Shown one piece after another: positions 43,851 to 52,620 of a DNA stretch of 64,000 nucleotides (the stretch's first letter is position 1; every line of letters starts with the position of its first letter). The position numbers and the translations under genes are program-made. A model generated the notes under the pieces. That model did not search any database. It was not told the origin of the DNA and worked only from the letters and a program-made list of their open reading frames with translations. This DNA comes from UBA2040 sp041751955 (GTDB lineage Bacteria; Bacteroidota; Bacteroidia; Flavobacteriales_D; Crocinitomicaceae), in NCBI GenBank assembly GCA_041751955.1, contig JBGSIB010000005.1, positions 5,309-69,308 on the forward strand. The letters are read 5' to 3'.

Positions 43851-44438
43851 ATGAGTGATAACAATGTGGAAAATAAGAACGAGCTAAAGGAGATAATACA
43901 GGGTTGTATTGAGAATAAACGCAAGTCTCAAGAACAACTTTTTAAACTCTTTTATGGAAAAATGATGGCGGTTTGCATGCGCTACCACCGTGATAAGGAC
44001 GATGCTCAGGAGATTTTACAAGTTGGGTTTATTAAGGTCTTTGAAAAATTGGATAAATACGATCACACTGGTTCTTTTGAAGGATGGATGCGTCGAATTT
44101 TTGCGAATACTTGCATTGATGCGATACGAAAATCTAAAAAAGATCCCATTCGAACCGAAAATGACGAAGATTTCGTCTTGGATATCGAAAATTCGATCGA
44201 AGAAAAGGAAGATTTTGAAATTACAAGCATCAAAGCAGAAGTGGCGATGCAAGCAATTAAAAAACTCTCACCGGCCTACCGAACTGTTTTTAATATGTAT
44301 GTTATTGAAGAATACACACATAAAGAAATCGGTGAGATTCTGGGAATTTCCGAAGGAACTTCCAAATCCAATTTAGCAAAAGCAAAAATGAACTTGAAAA
44401 AAATATTGAAAGAAAAATTTACAACAATAGACCAATAA
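43851..44438 (+). CDS. ECF-type RNA polymerase sigma factor
   Basis: Sigma-70 family factor of 195 residues. Region 2 runs from EEQLFKLFYGKMMAVCMRYHRDKDDAQ to the DNA-contact helix, cut as FIKVFEKLDKYDHTGSFEGWMRRIFAN; region 4 is YRTVFNMYVIEEYTHKEIGEILGISEGTSKSNLAKAK with its helix-turn-helix. The linker carries an acidic patch (ENDEDFVLDIENSIEEKEDFE). The downstream gene has an anti-sigma-like N-terminus, 9 nt away, so a regulatory pair is likely. ATG at 43851 is chosen because the codons upstream show no conserved region; the gene may begin at 43782. Confidence 0.9.
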   Translation: MSDNNVENKNELKEIIQGCIENKRKSQEQLFKLFYGKMMAVCMRYHRDKDDAQEILQVGFIKVFEKLDKYDHTGSFEGWMRRIFANTCIDAIRKSKKDPIRTENDEDFVLDIENSIEEKEDFEITSIKAEVAMQAIKKLSPAYRTVFNMYVIEEYTHKEIGEILGISEGTSKSNLAKAKMNLKKILKEKFTTIDQ

Positions 44439-44447
44439 ATAACGACA

Positions 44448-45752
44448 ATGAGTCAAAAATTTGAAAATATCTTTAAGGAAGCTCTTCAAAACCAGGAGGT
44501 TCCTTTCGACGCAGCTGCTTGGGATGCCCTGAGTTCTCGTTTAGATAAAGCTATGCCAGTTTCTGTCAAGAAACCGTTCGGTCCTAAAGCAGCAAGTATA
44601 ATCGCTGTTGGATTGATTGGCGCAGCTTCTATTTGGTATTTCGCGACTTCAAACAATTCGCCTGAAGAAAGAAAAATAAATACAGTACAATCAGAAAAAA
44701 CGCAATCCATAGAAAATCAAACAATTTCTAAAGAAAATAAAGAACAAACTACTGTACAATCTAATAAAATAGGACAAAACGAGACGAATACAGACGAAAA
44801 AAACAAATCGCTTACTGATAAAACAACTGCTCATAATGTTTTAAAACACACTAAACAAAGCACTGGATCAAGTAACGGAAATTATATTTCCTCACCATCT
44901 GAAGGTAATTTCATAGCAGACAAAAGCGAGCTAGTTTTACCTAAAAAATCTGTTTATGCTAACCCTGAAGCTTCATCGGTAAATTCATCGTTGAATATTG
45001 ATTTACCTTTTATTGCAACTTCTTGTCAATACGAGGATACGAAAATCACAAACACATCTGACGTTCTGATTAACTTGCAATTCCCTAGTGGAAAAGCAAT
45101 TAGTATAAAACCTAAACAGTCGAAAACTGTTCAGTTAACTGATGCTGGGCTTTATGTTATCACGAACGAAATGGGAGTTGAAAAATCTTTCATTGTGAAT
45201 GAAAATAAAGCTGTTGATTTCATTATTGATACAGACAATAAGTATAATAATGGAGTTCCTTCTACGGAAGTAATCCTTTCATCGGTGGTCAGCAAAGCAA
45301 ATTGGCATAGTTCATTTGGCAATCAAAGTTATGGTGGAAATACAACTGAATTTCATTTCTTCAAGAAAGGTACTCAGATGATTAACCTGAAAGCCACAAA
45401 CTCTAAAGGATGCGTTTCAGAAGCTACCAAAACGATTAGCATCAATGAAGATTATAACTTGATGGCTACGACTGCATTCATGCCACAAGATATTGATCCA
45501 CGTAACAATACATTTATGCCATTCGCTTTGACGGTTCGTGACACTAAATTTAAAATGATAATTCTTGATCCAAAAGAAGGAGGATTGGTTTACGAAACAA
45601 CAGACGCTTCGGCAGGTTGGGATGGAATCGATCGTAGAACAGGTAAACCGGCGACACACGCCTCAACATATATTTGGAAAGTAACCCTAGAAAATCCACT
45701 TCCCGGTGAATCGAATGATTACAAAGGAACAGTTATGGTTACCATCAATTAA
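44448..45752 (+). CDS. Membrane protein with anti-sigma-like N-terminus and T9SS type B-like C-terminus
   Basis: Hybrid protein of 434 residues. Residues 1-40 (FENIFKEALQNQEVPFDAAAWDALSSRL) resemble the cytoplasmic start of Bacteroidota anti-sigma-like proteins. One membrane helix spans about 47-66. A Gln/Asn/Lys/Ser/Thr-rich linker follows, then a beta domain (about 190-265), a PKD-like segment (about 270-340, KKGTQMINLKATNSKGCVSE) and a C-terminal domain like the gliding-motility/CHU_C tail (TAFMPQDIDPRNNTFMPF, GWDGIDRRTGKPA, KVTLENPLPGESNDYKGTVM). An inner-membrane helix combined with a surface-sorting-like tail is odd. It may instead sense the cell surface and control the neighbouring sigma factor; that role is inference from order. 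Confidence 0.8.
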   Translation: MSQKFENIFKEALQNQEVPFDAAAWDALSSRLDKAMPVSVKKPFGPKAASIIAVGLIGAASIWYFATSNNSPEERKINTVQSEKTQSIENQTISKENKEQTTVQSNKIGQNETNTDEKNKSLTDKTTAHNVLKHTKQSTGSSNGNYISSPSEGNFIADKSELVLPKKSVYANPEASSVNSSLNIDLPFIATSCQYEDTKITNTSDVLINLQFPSGKAISIKPKQSKTVQLTDAGLYVITNEMGVEKSFIVNENKAVDFIIDTDNKYNNGVPSTEVILSSVVSKANWHSSFGNQSYGGNTTEFHFFKKGTQMINLKATNSKGCVSEATKTISINEDYNLMATTAFMPQDIDPRNNTFMPFALTVRDTKFKMIILDPKEGGLVYETTDASAGWDGIDRRTGKPATHASTYIWKVTLENPLPGESNDYKGTVMVTIN

Positions 45753-45771
45753 CAACTATAATTAAAACCAG

Positions 45772-45801
45772 AAAGGCAGCTCATTTGAGTTGCCTTTTTT
45801 G
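45772..45801. terminator. Bidirectional terminator between sigma operon and GSCFA gene
   Basis: AAAGGCAGCTC pairs with GAGTTGCCTTT around a 4-nt loop, with one G:U pair and a T-run after it. It lies between two convergent genes. Confidence 0.8.
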
Positions 45802-45802
45802 T

Positions 45803-46735
45803 TTACCAAACTATTTGAGGATGCGTTTTTAGAAAATTTCGTAGTTCCTGCTCTTTCTCTTTTCTTAAATCCTTTTCTGTTTTGGATTCTTCAGAAGATG
45901 GCAGATGGTCAAAGTATAATCTCCTTTTGCTAACTTCATTGGCAAGCTCTTTCGTTTCACTTGATAAAAATACGTTCTGAAACTTTCCCCAGACATAGTC
46001 AACCGCTGTATTGTTCGGATGAACCATATCTTGCCCATAAAATCGATAATCGCGCAATTCATCTATGACCATTTCATAAGCGGGAAAATAACTGACTTTC
46101 TCCGACTTAGCTAACTCCTCACACAATAATAACAGTCTTGCTTTACTCCTGTTATTCGTAATTAAACCTTCTTTCGAATGGCGCACGGGACTCACGGTCA
46201 ATACAATTTCAATATTTGGATTAATCTTTCGTATTCTGTCTATCAATTTTAGATAAAGTTCAAGTATTTCAGCCACTGGTGTCAGCTTAGAGACGAACTG
46301 ATTACCTCGGAATTTATGGCAATTTGCTACAATTTCTCCATCCAGTGAATAGGATTTCGAGGACCCAAATGTGATAAAAAGAAAATCTGCTTTTTTGAGA
46401 ATTTGATGAATATTTTCTCGCTCTGTTTTTAATTGATTAATTATATCTTCCCTAGAACTAGCATTTAGCTTGGTGTATGCATCCCATGAATAGAACTTTC
46501 CATTTCGTTCTAGAATTCGCTCTTCGGTTATATTTTCAATTGATTGAGTTAAAACTCGAGCAATAGGAATAGGATGAAAAAGTGTTCCGAATTTCGAATT
46601 CAAAAAACTTAGTCCAGCTTTTCGTCCTTTATCGTAGATATTCTCCGAAAAACAACTACCCATAAATAGAACCTTGTTTCCGTGTTGGATTTTCTTAGGG
46701 TGCGGCTCAACAGTCTCTTCTAGAAACCATTTCAT
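45803..46735 (-). CDS. GSCFA domain protein
   Basis: Protein of 310 residues matching the GSCFA family: the namesake motif reads LFMGSCFSENI near residue 28, followed by FGTLFHPIPIARVL, FITFGSSKSY, VSPVRHSKEG and YFPAYEMVIDELRDYRFYGQDMVHPN split by a loop. The fold is expected to be SGNH-hydrolase/esterase-like, with Ser 31, the later Asp and His (DMVHPN) as a plausible triad. Substrate unknown. Its ATG overlaps the recN stop (TAATG), so it is the last gene of the recN operon and translationally coupled. Confidence 0.88.
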   Translation of the reverse strand: MKWFLEETVEPHPKKIQHGNKVLFMGSCFSENIYDKGRKAGLSFLNSKFGTLFHPIPIARVLTQSIENITEERILERNGKFYSWDAYTKLNASSREDIINQLKTERENIHQILKKADFLFITFGSSKSYSLDGEIVANCHKFRGNQFVSKLTPVAEILELYLKLIDRIRKINPNIEIVLTVSPVRHSKEGLITNNRSKARLLLLCEELAKSEKVSYFPAYEMVIDELRDYRFYGQDMVHPNNTAVDYVWGKFQNVFLSSETKELANEVSKRRLYFDHLPSSEESKTEKDLRKEKEQELRNFLKTHPQIVW

Positions 46736-48387
46736 TATTCTTGCATTAAATTTTGTGCATTGGCTAAAGCTGCTGAATTGATTGTTTCTCCGCTCATCAA
46801 TCGTGCAATTTCGTTTATGCGTTCTTCTTGATTTAAAACCACCAATCGAGATTGTACACGCCCGTTCAACTCCAATTTCTCAACTTTAATATGTAACATT
46901 GCTTTACCAGCAACTTGTGGTAAATGAGAAATCGCGATCAACTGACAATTCTCTCCCATACGTCGAAGCAATTGACCAATTTTTTGTGCTACTTCCCCTG
47001 AAACACCTGTATCTATTTCATCAAAAATTATTGATGGCAAAGCTTTCATTTCTGAAATCAAACATTGTATCGAGAGCATGAGACGAGAAAGTTCTCCCCC
47101 ACTTGCAATTTTGTCCATTGCTTGTAAAGGTATACCCGCATTGCTCGAAAATAACATGAATGCACCCGTATTTCCTTTTGCATTCATACTTTCAGATTTC
47201 GTCAAATTGAACTCTAATTGCGTATTTGGCATTTTCAATTCATCCAGTAACGCCGTGATTTGTTTCCCAACCTTAGGCGCAAATTTAGTTCGTTCTGTAT
47301 GTAAACTATCAGCTAACACTTTTACTTTTGTTCTTTGATTCTCTAATTCTATGGTGAGTTTCTCAATCAATTCTTGTCCGTCCAAGGCTGTTTGCATTTG
47401 TTCATCCCATGCATTTTTTAATGCGATTAGTTCTTCTTGAGAATTGCATTTATGTTTGGACAAAATCCGATTGTACGTATCTAGCTTTGTTGTCAATTCA
47501 AGAACTTTGGCAGGATCCTTTTCCAATCTTTCCAAATAATTGGTTGACTCAGAAGATATATCTCTCAATTCTAAAAGTGTAGAATCAATTCTTTTCGCTA
47601 ATTCAGCCACTTTCATATCGGTCAGACCACTGCGCTCCAATTGTTTATGCAAATCCGCCAATTGGTCCACAACAGAGTTATCCGCATCTAAAATCGATCC
47701 TATTGTGGCCAAAGAGTCTGTCAAAGATTCCATATTTTCTTGTCGGTTCAATTCTTCCTCTAAGACAGAGAACTGAGTCTGCTCCAAGGATAAACTTTCC
47801 ATTTCCTCCAATTGGAAGGCTATGTAGTCTCGCTCTTGATCTAATTTATCAAATAAAGCAATCTTATTTTCTAGAGTTTTTTGCAATTTTTTATAAATAG
47901 AAAACTCTGATGCATACTCTTCGACCTTACTTTCCAAACCCGATAGAATATCGAGCAATTCAAGATGAAAATTTTTATCCCGCAAAGCCAGTGTGTGATG
48001 TTGCGAATGAATATTGACAAGGTTTTCTGTAAGTTGTTTTATCTGTGGTAAAGAAACTGGTGTGTCGTTGATAAAAGCGCGAGAACGCCCATTCTTATTG
48101 ATTTCTCGACGAACGATAGTGGACGGTTCGTAATCAATATCATTGTGTTCAAACCAAGGTTGTAAATTCAAACTTTGAAGGTCAAATTCAGCTTCAACAA
48201 AAGTTTTATCACTATCCGGTCCAATTAAAGAATAGTCTGCTCTTTCTCCAAGTATTAGGTTCAAAGCCCCAAGTAAAATCGATTTTCCAGAACCAGTTTC
48301 ACCGGTGATTACGGTATAACCAGTTTGAAAATCTACACGAAGTTCTTGAATTAAAGCAAAATTTTTGATCCAAATTTTTGCGAGCAT
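46735..48387 (-). CDS. recN: DNA repair protein RecN
   Basis: SMC-like ATPase of 550 residues acting early in double-strand-break repair. The N-terminal ATP motif is TGETGSGKSILLGAL with LGERADYSLI following, the middle is a long antiparallel coiled coil (about 150-380), and the C-terminal half has the signature ASGGELSRLMLSIQC, Walker B IIFDEIDTGVSGEVAQ and ISHLPQVA. Complete and of normal length. Starts 1 nt after the DUF4835 gene and ends in the GSCFA start. Confidence 0.96.
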   Translation of the reverse strand: MLAKIWIKNFALIQELRVDFQTGYTVITGETGSGKSILLGALNLILGERADYSLIGPDSDKTFVEAEFDLQSLNLQPWFEHNDIDYEPSTIVRREINKNGRSRAFINDTPVSLPQIKQLTENLVNIHSQHHTLALRDKNFHLELLDILSGLESKVEEYASEFSIYKKLQKTLENKIALFDKLDQERDYIAFQLEEMESLSLEQTQFSVLEEELNRQENMESLTDSLATIGSILDADNSVVDQLADLHKQLERSGLTDMKVAELAKRIDSTLLELRDISSESTNYLERLEKDPAKVLELTTKLDTYNRILSKHKCNSQEELIALKNAWDEQMQTALDGQELIEKLTIELENQRTKVKVLADSLHTERTKFAPKVGKQITALLDELKMPNTQLEFNLTKSESMNAKGNTGAFMLFSSNAGIPLQAMDKIASGGELSRLMLSIQCLISEMKALPSIIFDEIDTGVSGEVAQKIGQLLRRMGENCQLIAISHLPQVAGKAMLHIKVEKLELNGRVQSRLVVLNQEERINEIARLMSGETINSAALANAQNLMQE

Positions 48388-48388
48388 C

Positions 48389-49294
48389 TTATTTTAGAAT
48401 TTCACCGTATTTTGAGGCGTTGGCTGGATCAATACGCTGCATAAGTGCAACCAAATCTTGCTTTTCTTTTTGGTCCGCATCCAAATATATACTTTTCAAT
48501 TCATTAGATTTTGCTTGCACAAAGTTCAATAAATTGACTGAATTAGGACGGGTAGAAACTACTTTATTCAGTTTATTTAAACTTGAATAAATGTTCTTCC
48601 TTGCCTCCTCGACAGAGGTATACATTTGATCCAAACCTTTTCTATGGTACTCATAATTGCACTCACGAAGTGGCTCAAACAATTGATGTAAAACATTATC
48701 AACCAACCAATAACGATTCCTTTTACCCGATTCATTAGATTTCCAGCCTGGACCTGATGCTGCCTGAGCATTGACTACAATATTTTGTGCCTCATTAAAA
48801 TACTGTGTTCCGCCTTTTAATGAAAAAGAATCATAATCCATACCGATAATGAAATAGGCATAAAATGCCATTATCGAAGTCAAATTGTCCCTGTATTGAT
48901 TCGGGGCATAAATTAGTTGAGCGTTTCTATTGTAAGCAAAAGTAATATCTTCATCTTGAAAATTGAACATGGTTGTATTATAGGAACTATTGAAACCAGG
49001 CCGAGTTGACTGAATTTGCATGGATCCTTTGTAAACACCTGGCGCAGGAATTTCTTTTATTTGAATCACCATGTTACAGTTGATTCTTTCTTCAATCTTG
49101 AATTTATCTTTCGTCCATTGTGTGTTGTTCATTAATTCGAACATAGTCTGTTTCAACTGGTCAAAAATCTCTTTTTCTACAGTAGTAACTTCCAATTTAG
49201 CATCAGTTACAACATCTACGACGCAGTTTAATTCTTGACTACGGGCGATCAAACCAGTAAAAACGAGCACAATAACGAGTACACTTTTTTTCAT
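48389..49294 (-). CDS. DUF4835 family exported protein
   Basis: Exported protein of 301 residues. A signal peptide ends at IARSQ (20). The sequence matches DUF4835 by wording and by gene order: the opening ELNCVVDVVTDAKLE, the middle FNFQDEDITFAYNRNAQLIYAPNQYRDNL with AYFIIGMDYDSFS, a WLVDNVLHQLFEPLR stretch and a C-terminal RIDPANASKYGEILK. It is found in Bacteroidota between coaBC and recN. Function unknown, possibly periplasmic or outer-membrane associated. Its start overlaps the coaBC stop by 4 nt. Confidence 0.88.
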   Translation of the reverse strand: MKKSVLVIVLVFTGLIARSQELNCVVDVVTDAKLEVTTVEKEIFDQLKQTMFELMNNTQWTKDKFKIEERINCNMVIQIKEIPAPGVYKGSMQIQSTRPGFNSSYNTTMFNFQDEDITFAYNRNAQLIYAPNQYRDNLTSIMAFYAYFIIGMDYDSFSLKGGTQYFNEAQNIVVNAQAASGPGWKSNESGKRNRYWLVDNVLHQLFEPLRECNYEYHRKGLDQMYTSVEEARKNIYSSLNKLNKVVSTRPNSVNLLNFVQAKSNELKSIYLDADQKEKQDLVALMQRIDPANASKYGEILK

Positions 49295-50490
49295 TTCTTT
49301 CGGTAATTTTTGATGTAATCCAAAATATTCTCGGCCACACCATTCTTGCTATTTAACTCAAAATCTAAGGATTTATTGTCTTTATCGAAGATAGTAATTT
49401 TATTTGTGTCATGTGCAAAACCTGCGCCAGAATCATTCAAAGAATTCAAAACAATTAAATCGAGATTCTTCTTTTCCAGCTTTGCTTTTGCGTTGATTTT
49501 TTCATTCTCAGTTTCTAAGGCGAAACCTACTAATGTCTGGTTGGCTAATTTATTCTCACCTGCCCACATTAAAATGTCTGGATTCTTGACCAATTCAATA
49601 GTCAATTCATTCGCTTTCTTCTTTATTTTTTGGGAAGCAACTTCTTTTGGTCTGTAATCTGCAACCGCAGCAGAAAAAATACCTATATCCATTTCTGCCC
49701 AATATTTTTGGACCTTTTCAAACATTTCTTCGGCAGAAACTACTCTTTCTAATTTTAAATTTGGATGACCAATCGTTTCTTTGGATGGACCTAATACTAA
49801 AGTGACATATGCACCTCTTTTCAAAAAAGCATTTGCTAGAGCAATTCCCATTTTTCCAGAAGAATGATTGCCAATAAAGCGCACAGGATCAATCGCTTCA
49901 TAGGTTGGACCGGCAGTAATAAGAACTTTTATTTTGTTAAATTCTTCTTGACGCAGAAAAAATGATTGTAAATAGGCTAAAATTTCATCTGGCTCAGCCA
50001 TTCTACCTTCTCCGACCAATCCTGAGGCTAATTCTCCTGTATTGGGTGGAATTATTTCAACTTTATGAGAAGCAAGGGCTGATAAATTTTCCTTGGTACT
50101 TGGATGCTGATACATGTCCAAATCCATAGCCGGCGCTACAATAACTGGGCATTTAGCCGATAAATATGTTGCTAAAAGTACGTTATCTGATTGGCCATGA
50201 ATCATTTTACTCATACTTGCCGCAGTCAAGGGAGCAATTACAAAAACGTCTGGCCACATCCCAAGTTCAACATGGTTGGCCCACTCCCCTGTTTTTTCAT
50301 CCCAGAAATCTTGAATCACCTCGTTTTTGGAAAGTGTAGCGAGCGTTAGTGGGGTTATAAAATCACAAGAGGCAGGAGTCATTATACATTTGACTTCTGC
50401 CCCTGATTTAATAAGTAATCGAACTAAGCTTGCAATCTTGTAGGCTGCAATTCCTCCAGTTACTCCAAGAAGAATCCGCTTATTCTGCAT
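49291..50490 (-). CDS. coaBC: Bifunctional phosphopantothenoylcysteine synthetase/decarboxylase
   Basis: Coenzyme A biosynthesis enzyme of 399 residues with two domains. CoaC (1-180) has GVTGGIAAYKIASLVR, the catalytic-His segment NHVELG (73) and APAMDLDMYQHPS. CoaB (185-399) has ITAGPTYEAIDPVRFIGNHS cut short here, SSGKMGIALA, and GFALETENEKINAKA. The CoaC loop that in E. coli carries the reactive Cys158 reads GELASGLVGEGRM, with Ser at 156; I believe this variant is common in Bacteroidota. It sits in the conserved order bamD, rpoZ, coaBC, DUF4835, recN. Confidence 0.95.
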   Translation of the reverse strand: MQNKRILLGVTGGIAAYKIASLVRLLIKSGAEVKCIMTPASCDFITPLTLATLSKNEVIQDFWDEKTGEWANHVELGMWPDVFVIAPLTAASMSKMIHGQSDNVLLATYLSAKCPVIVAPAMDLDMYQHPSTKENLSALASHKVEIIPPNTGELASGLVGEGRMAEPDEILAYLQSFFLRQEEFNKIKVLITAGPTYEAIDPVRFIGNHSSGKMGIALANAFLKRGAYVTLVLGPSKETIGHPNLKLERVVSAEEMFEKVQKYWAEMDIGIFSAAVADYRPKEVASQKIKKKANELTIELVKNPDILMWAGENKLANQTLVGFALETENEKINAKAKLEKKNLDLIVLNSLNDSGAGFAHDTNKITIFDKDNKSLDFELNSKNGVAENILDYIKNYRKK

Positions 50491-50495
50491 CTATT

Positions 50496-50810
50496 TTATT
50501 CGCCTTTTTTGACGTTTAATTCGTCACCCAACAATTGTTCCATTGCCATAGCAACTGGTTTTGGCATTTTTTCGTAGAATTTTGAAATTTCGATTTGTTC
50601 GCGGTTTTCAAAAATTTCTTCCAAATTGTCAGTTGAAGATGCAAACTCTTGTAATTTGCTCGTCAATTCCTCTTTCATTTCAGCGCTAATTTGATTGGAA
50701 CGCTTTGCCATGGCTACAATCGCTTCGTAGATATTTCCGAATCCTTTTTCGAATTCTACTGTATCTCTTGTAATTGTTGTTTTTTCGGCTGAACTATTTT
50801 TGAAATTCAT
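50496..50810 (-). CDS. rpoZ: DNA-directed RNA polymerase omega subunit, Bacteroidota type
   Basis: Small protein of 104 residues. The core ETVEFEKGFGNIYEAIVAMAKRSN is written in shortened form here; its GNIYEAIVAMAKRSNQI segment is the equivalent of the omega/Rpb6 helix that binds the beta-prime subunit. The C-terminus is an acidic helix (FYEKMPKPVAMAMEQLLGDEL). Position between bamD and coaBC is the usual one in Flavobacteriia. Starts 7 nt after bamD and ends 5 nt before coaBC. Confidence 0.9.
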   Translation of the reverse strand: MNFKNSSAEKTTITRDTVEFEKGFGNIYEAIVAMAKRSNQISAEMKEELTSKLQEFASSTDNLEEIFENREQIEISKFYEKMPKPVAMAMEQLLGDELNVKKGE

Positions 50811-50817
50811 ATAAATT

Positions 50818-51618
50818 TTATTTTCCTTGTTTAATCACTTGAAGTTCCTTTTCTAACTTATCTCGGTAAGTATCTGCCTCACCCTTCCATTTAGATTGGG
50901 GAAATTCGGTCACAAAGGTACGATATCTTTGAATAGTTTCATCTATTCTTTCCTTTTTTTTCGCCTCAATACTATTGATAGCCAGCAAATAGGAATTTTC
51001 TACTAGTAGAAAGGAAACTTCTTCTTTATATCGAGTTAAGGGATATGTTTCTAAAAATGAAACAGCGGAAACAACTGCGGCTCTATAATACTCTGTTAAG
51101 GCATAATGTTTTACAGCTTCGTAGTCTTTGATTTCTAATTTGCCTCTCAAAATATCAATAGTCCGATTGCAGCTATCTACATAAGTCGAATTAGGAAACC
51201 GATTCAGGAACATTTGCAAATCCTTTATAGCCAGCTCTGTATCATTTGGATCTAAAGAAGGTTCGGGTGAATTCTGTACAGAACACATCGCCGATAAAAA
51301 AAGAGCTTCTTCAGCTTTAGGACTGAATGGAAATCTTGTACTATAAGAACCCAAATAGTAACCTGCCATGTAATAATCTTCCTCGCTATAGTAAGATTTT
51401 CCAATGCGGTAATAGGCCACTTCTCCTTGATCCGTTTTAGGAAATCGCTGATAGATTTGCTCATAAAGGACAATACTACGCGCATATTTTCCAGTATTAT
51501 ACAAAGTATCTGCAGTCCTAAATTTGAGATTATAGTCATCAGATTTGATGACTTTATTGTAACTATCGCAAGAGAATAGAGTGATAGCAACAGCAAAAAA
51601 CAAAAGAATTCCTTTCAT
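50818..51618 (-). CDS. bamD: Outer-membrane protein assembly factor BamD
   Basis: Lipoprotein of 266 residues in the BAM machine that inserts beta-barrel proteins. The leader MKGILLFFAVAITLFSC places the lipidated Cys at 17. Five TPR-like repeats follow (for example YARSIVLYEQIYQRFPKTD and EDYYMAGYYLGSYSTRFPFS). Length is typical. ATG at 51618 begins the lipoprotein leader; the in-frame TTG at 51627 falls inside the -7 element. It heads the bamD-rpoZ-coaBC-DUF4835-recN-GSCFA operon. Confidence 0.93.
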   Translation of the reverse strand: MKGILLFFAVAITLFSCDSYNKVIKSDDYNLKFRTADTLYNTGKYARSIVLYEQIYQRFPKTDQGEVAYYRIGKSYYSEEDYYMAGYYLGSYSTRFPFSPKAEEALFLSAMCSVQNSPEPSLDPNDTELAIKDLQMFLNRFPNSTYVDSCNRTIDILRGKLEIKDYEAVKHYALTEYYRAAVVSAVSFLETYPLTRYKEEVSFLLVENSYLLAINSIEAKKKERIDETIQRYRTFVTEFPQSKWKGEADTYRDKLEKELQVIKQGK

Positions 51619-51624
51619 AGGCGG

Positions 51625-51632
51625 CAAAGTTA
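51625..51632 (-). promoter_or_regulatory. bamD: Bacteroidota -7 element TAACTTTG for the bamD operon
   Basis: On the minus strand TAACTTTG ends 6 nt before the bamD ATG at 51618, so the predicted mRNA starts at or next to the start codon. Confidence 0.45.
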
Positions 51633-51659
51633 AAACAATTGACGTTAAGTAATGTTAAG

Positions 51660-52556
51660 CTAAGCCATTTGTTCTACCTTAATTTTCATCAAACTAAAAA
51701 GTCGTTTGAAATCAGATTGATTTTCTTGAATATAATTTTCGGTATCTTTCAGTAAAGAGTCTATATTCCCTTTGGTCGAATCGCTTTCAGAATCAAGTGG
51801 ATTTTGGAGTATTGGCTGGAAGCGGAAATAAAGTAAATTGTGATCATCCTTGAGATGAGCCAACATATTTTTATGAACGCGTTCCATCTCCTTGTCAATA
51901 ATATCCATTTCGTTGAACTCGCTTTGTCCAGTTCCTAAACTCAACACAATAATGGGATCATCCGGAAAGAACATTTTAGCATAATTATAGGCCAATTCAG
52001 CAGGATTTTTCGCAGCTACTATTCCATCGGCTAACAAAAGATTTCCTAATTCAAGAGGCGGAAAAACTCCCGGAAATGCACTACAAGCAATCATTATTTT
52101 GGACAATGGCAAAGATCTGAATCTGTCAGCAGTATCTGTAAAAAGATATTGTGAATCAGAATTCAAATCATACGAAACGAAGAGAAATCTTTTCTGAATT
52201 TGCTCAAGTGTAACATTCCCAAAGAAATGATTCAAGACAAAACTTAATGGATAAACTGAATGTTGAGGATCGAGACCGACATTTTTGTTGAAGATTTGTT
52301 CACCTCTAGCGCAATACAAGTCCATCATTTCTTGCGGAGTAAACTTAGCCTTTCCTTTTTCATCCTTTAGCATCAGGGCTCCACCGATAATAGAACCTGT
52401 ACTTGTAGCGGAAAAAACATCTACCCAAGAAGAAATATCTACAGAAGGCTCAATATCCGCAATTTGACTTTGGATATAGGCCAATATTTTCAAAGGAACC
52501 AAGCCTCTGATTCCACCACCATCTAAAGAAAGAATAACGCGATACTTACATTCCAT
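51660..52556 (-). CDS. Patatin-like phospholipase
   Basis: Lipid acyl hydrolase of 298 residues. The oxyanion motif is DGGGIRGL (12-19), the nucleophile elbow is ATSTG with Ser 52 (the usual first Gly is Ala), and the dyad Asp is D177 in LADGIVAAKNP. The C-terminus has a helical region (ENYIQENQSDFKRLF). No signal peptide, so cytoplasmic or translocated by another route. It resembles bacterial patatins similar to plant patatin rather than the RssA group. It is 33 nt upstream of bamD on the same strand, probably a separate unit. Confidence 0.9.
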   Translation of the reverse strand: MECKYRVILSLDGGGIRGLVPLKILAYIQSQIADIEPSVDISSWVDVFSATSTGSIIGGALMLKDEKGKAKFTPQEMMDLYCARGEQIFNKNVGLDPQHSVYPLSFVLNHFFGNVTLEQIQKRFLFVSYDLNSDSQYLFTDTADRFRSLPLSKIMIACSAFPGVFPPLELGNLLLADGIVAAKNPAELAYNYAKMFFPDDPIIVLSLGTGQSEFNEMDIIDKEMERVHKNMLAHLKDDHNLLYFRFQPILQNPLDSESDSTKGNIDSLLKDTENYIQENQSDFKRLFSLMKIKVEQMA

Positions 52557-52620
52557 GGAAACAATTTACGAAAAATAAATTGAATCGCTAAGAAAATGTT
52601 CGTTAAAAATTTGAACTGGC

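Noticed and set aside
43990..44376. 128-residue frame inside the ECF sigma gene
   Set aside because: Out-of-frame shadow of a gene with clear region 2 and region 4 motifs.
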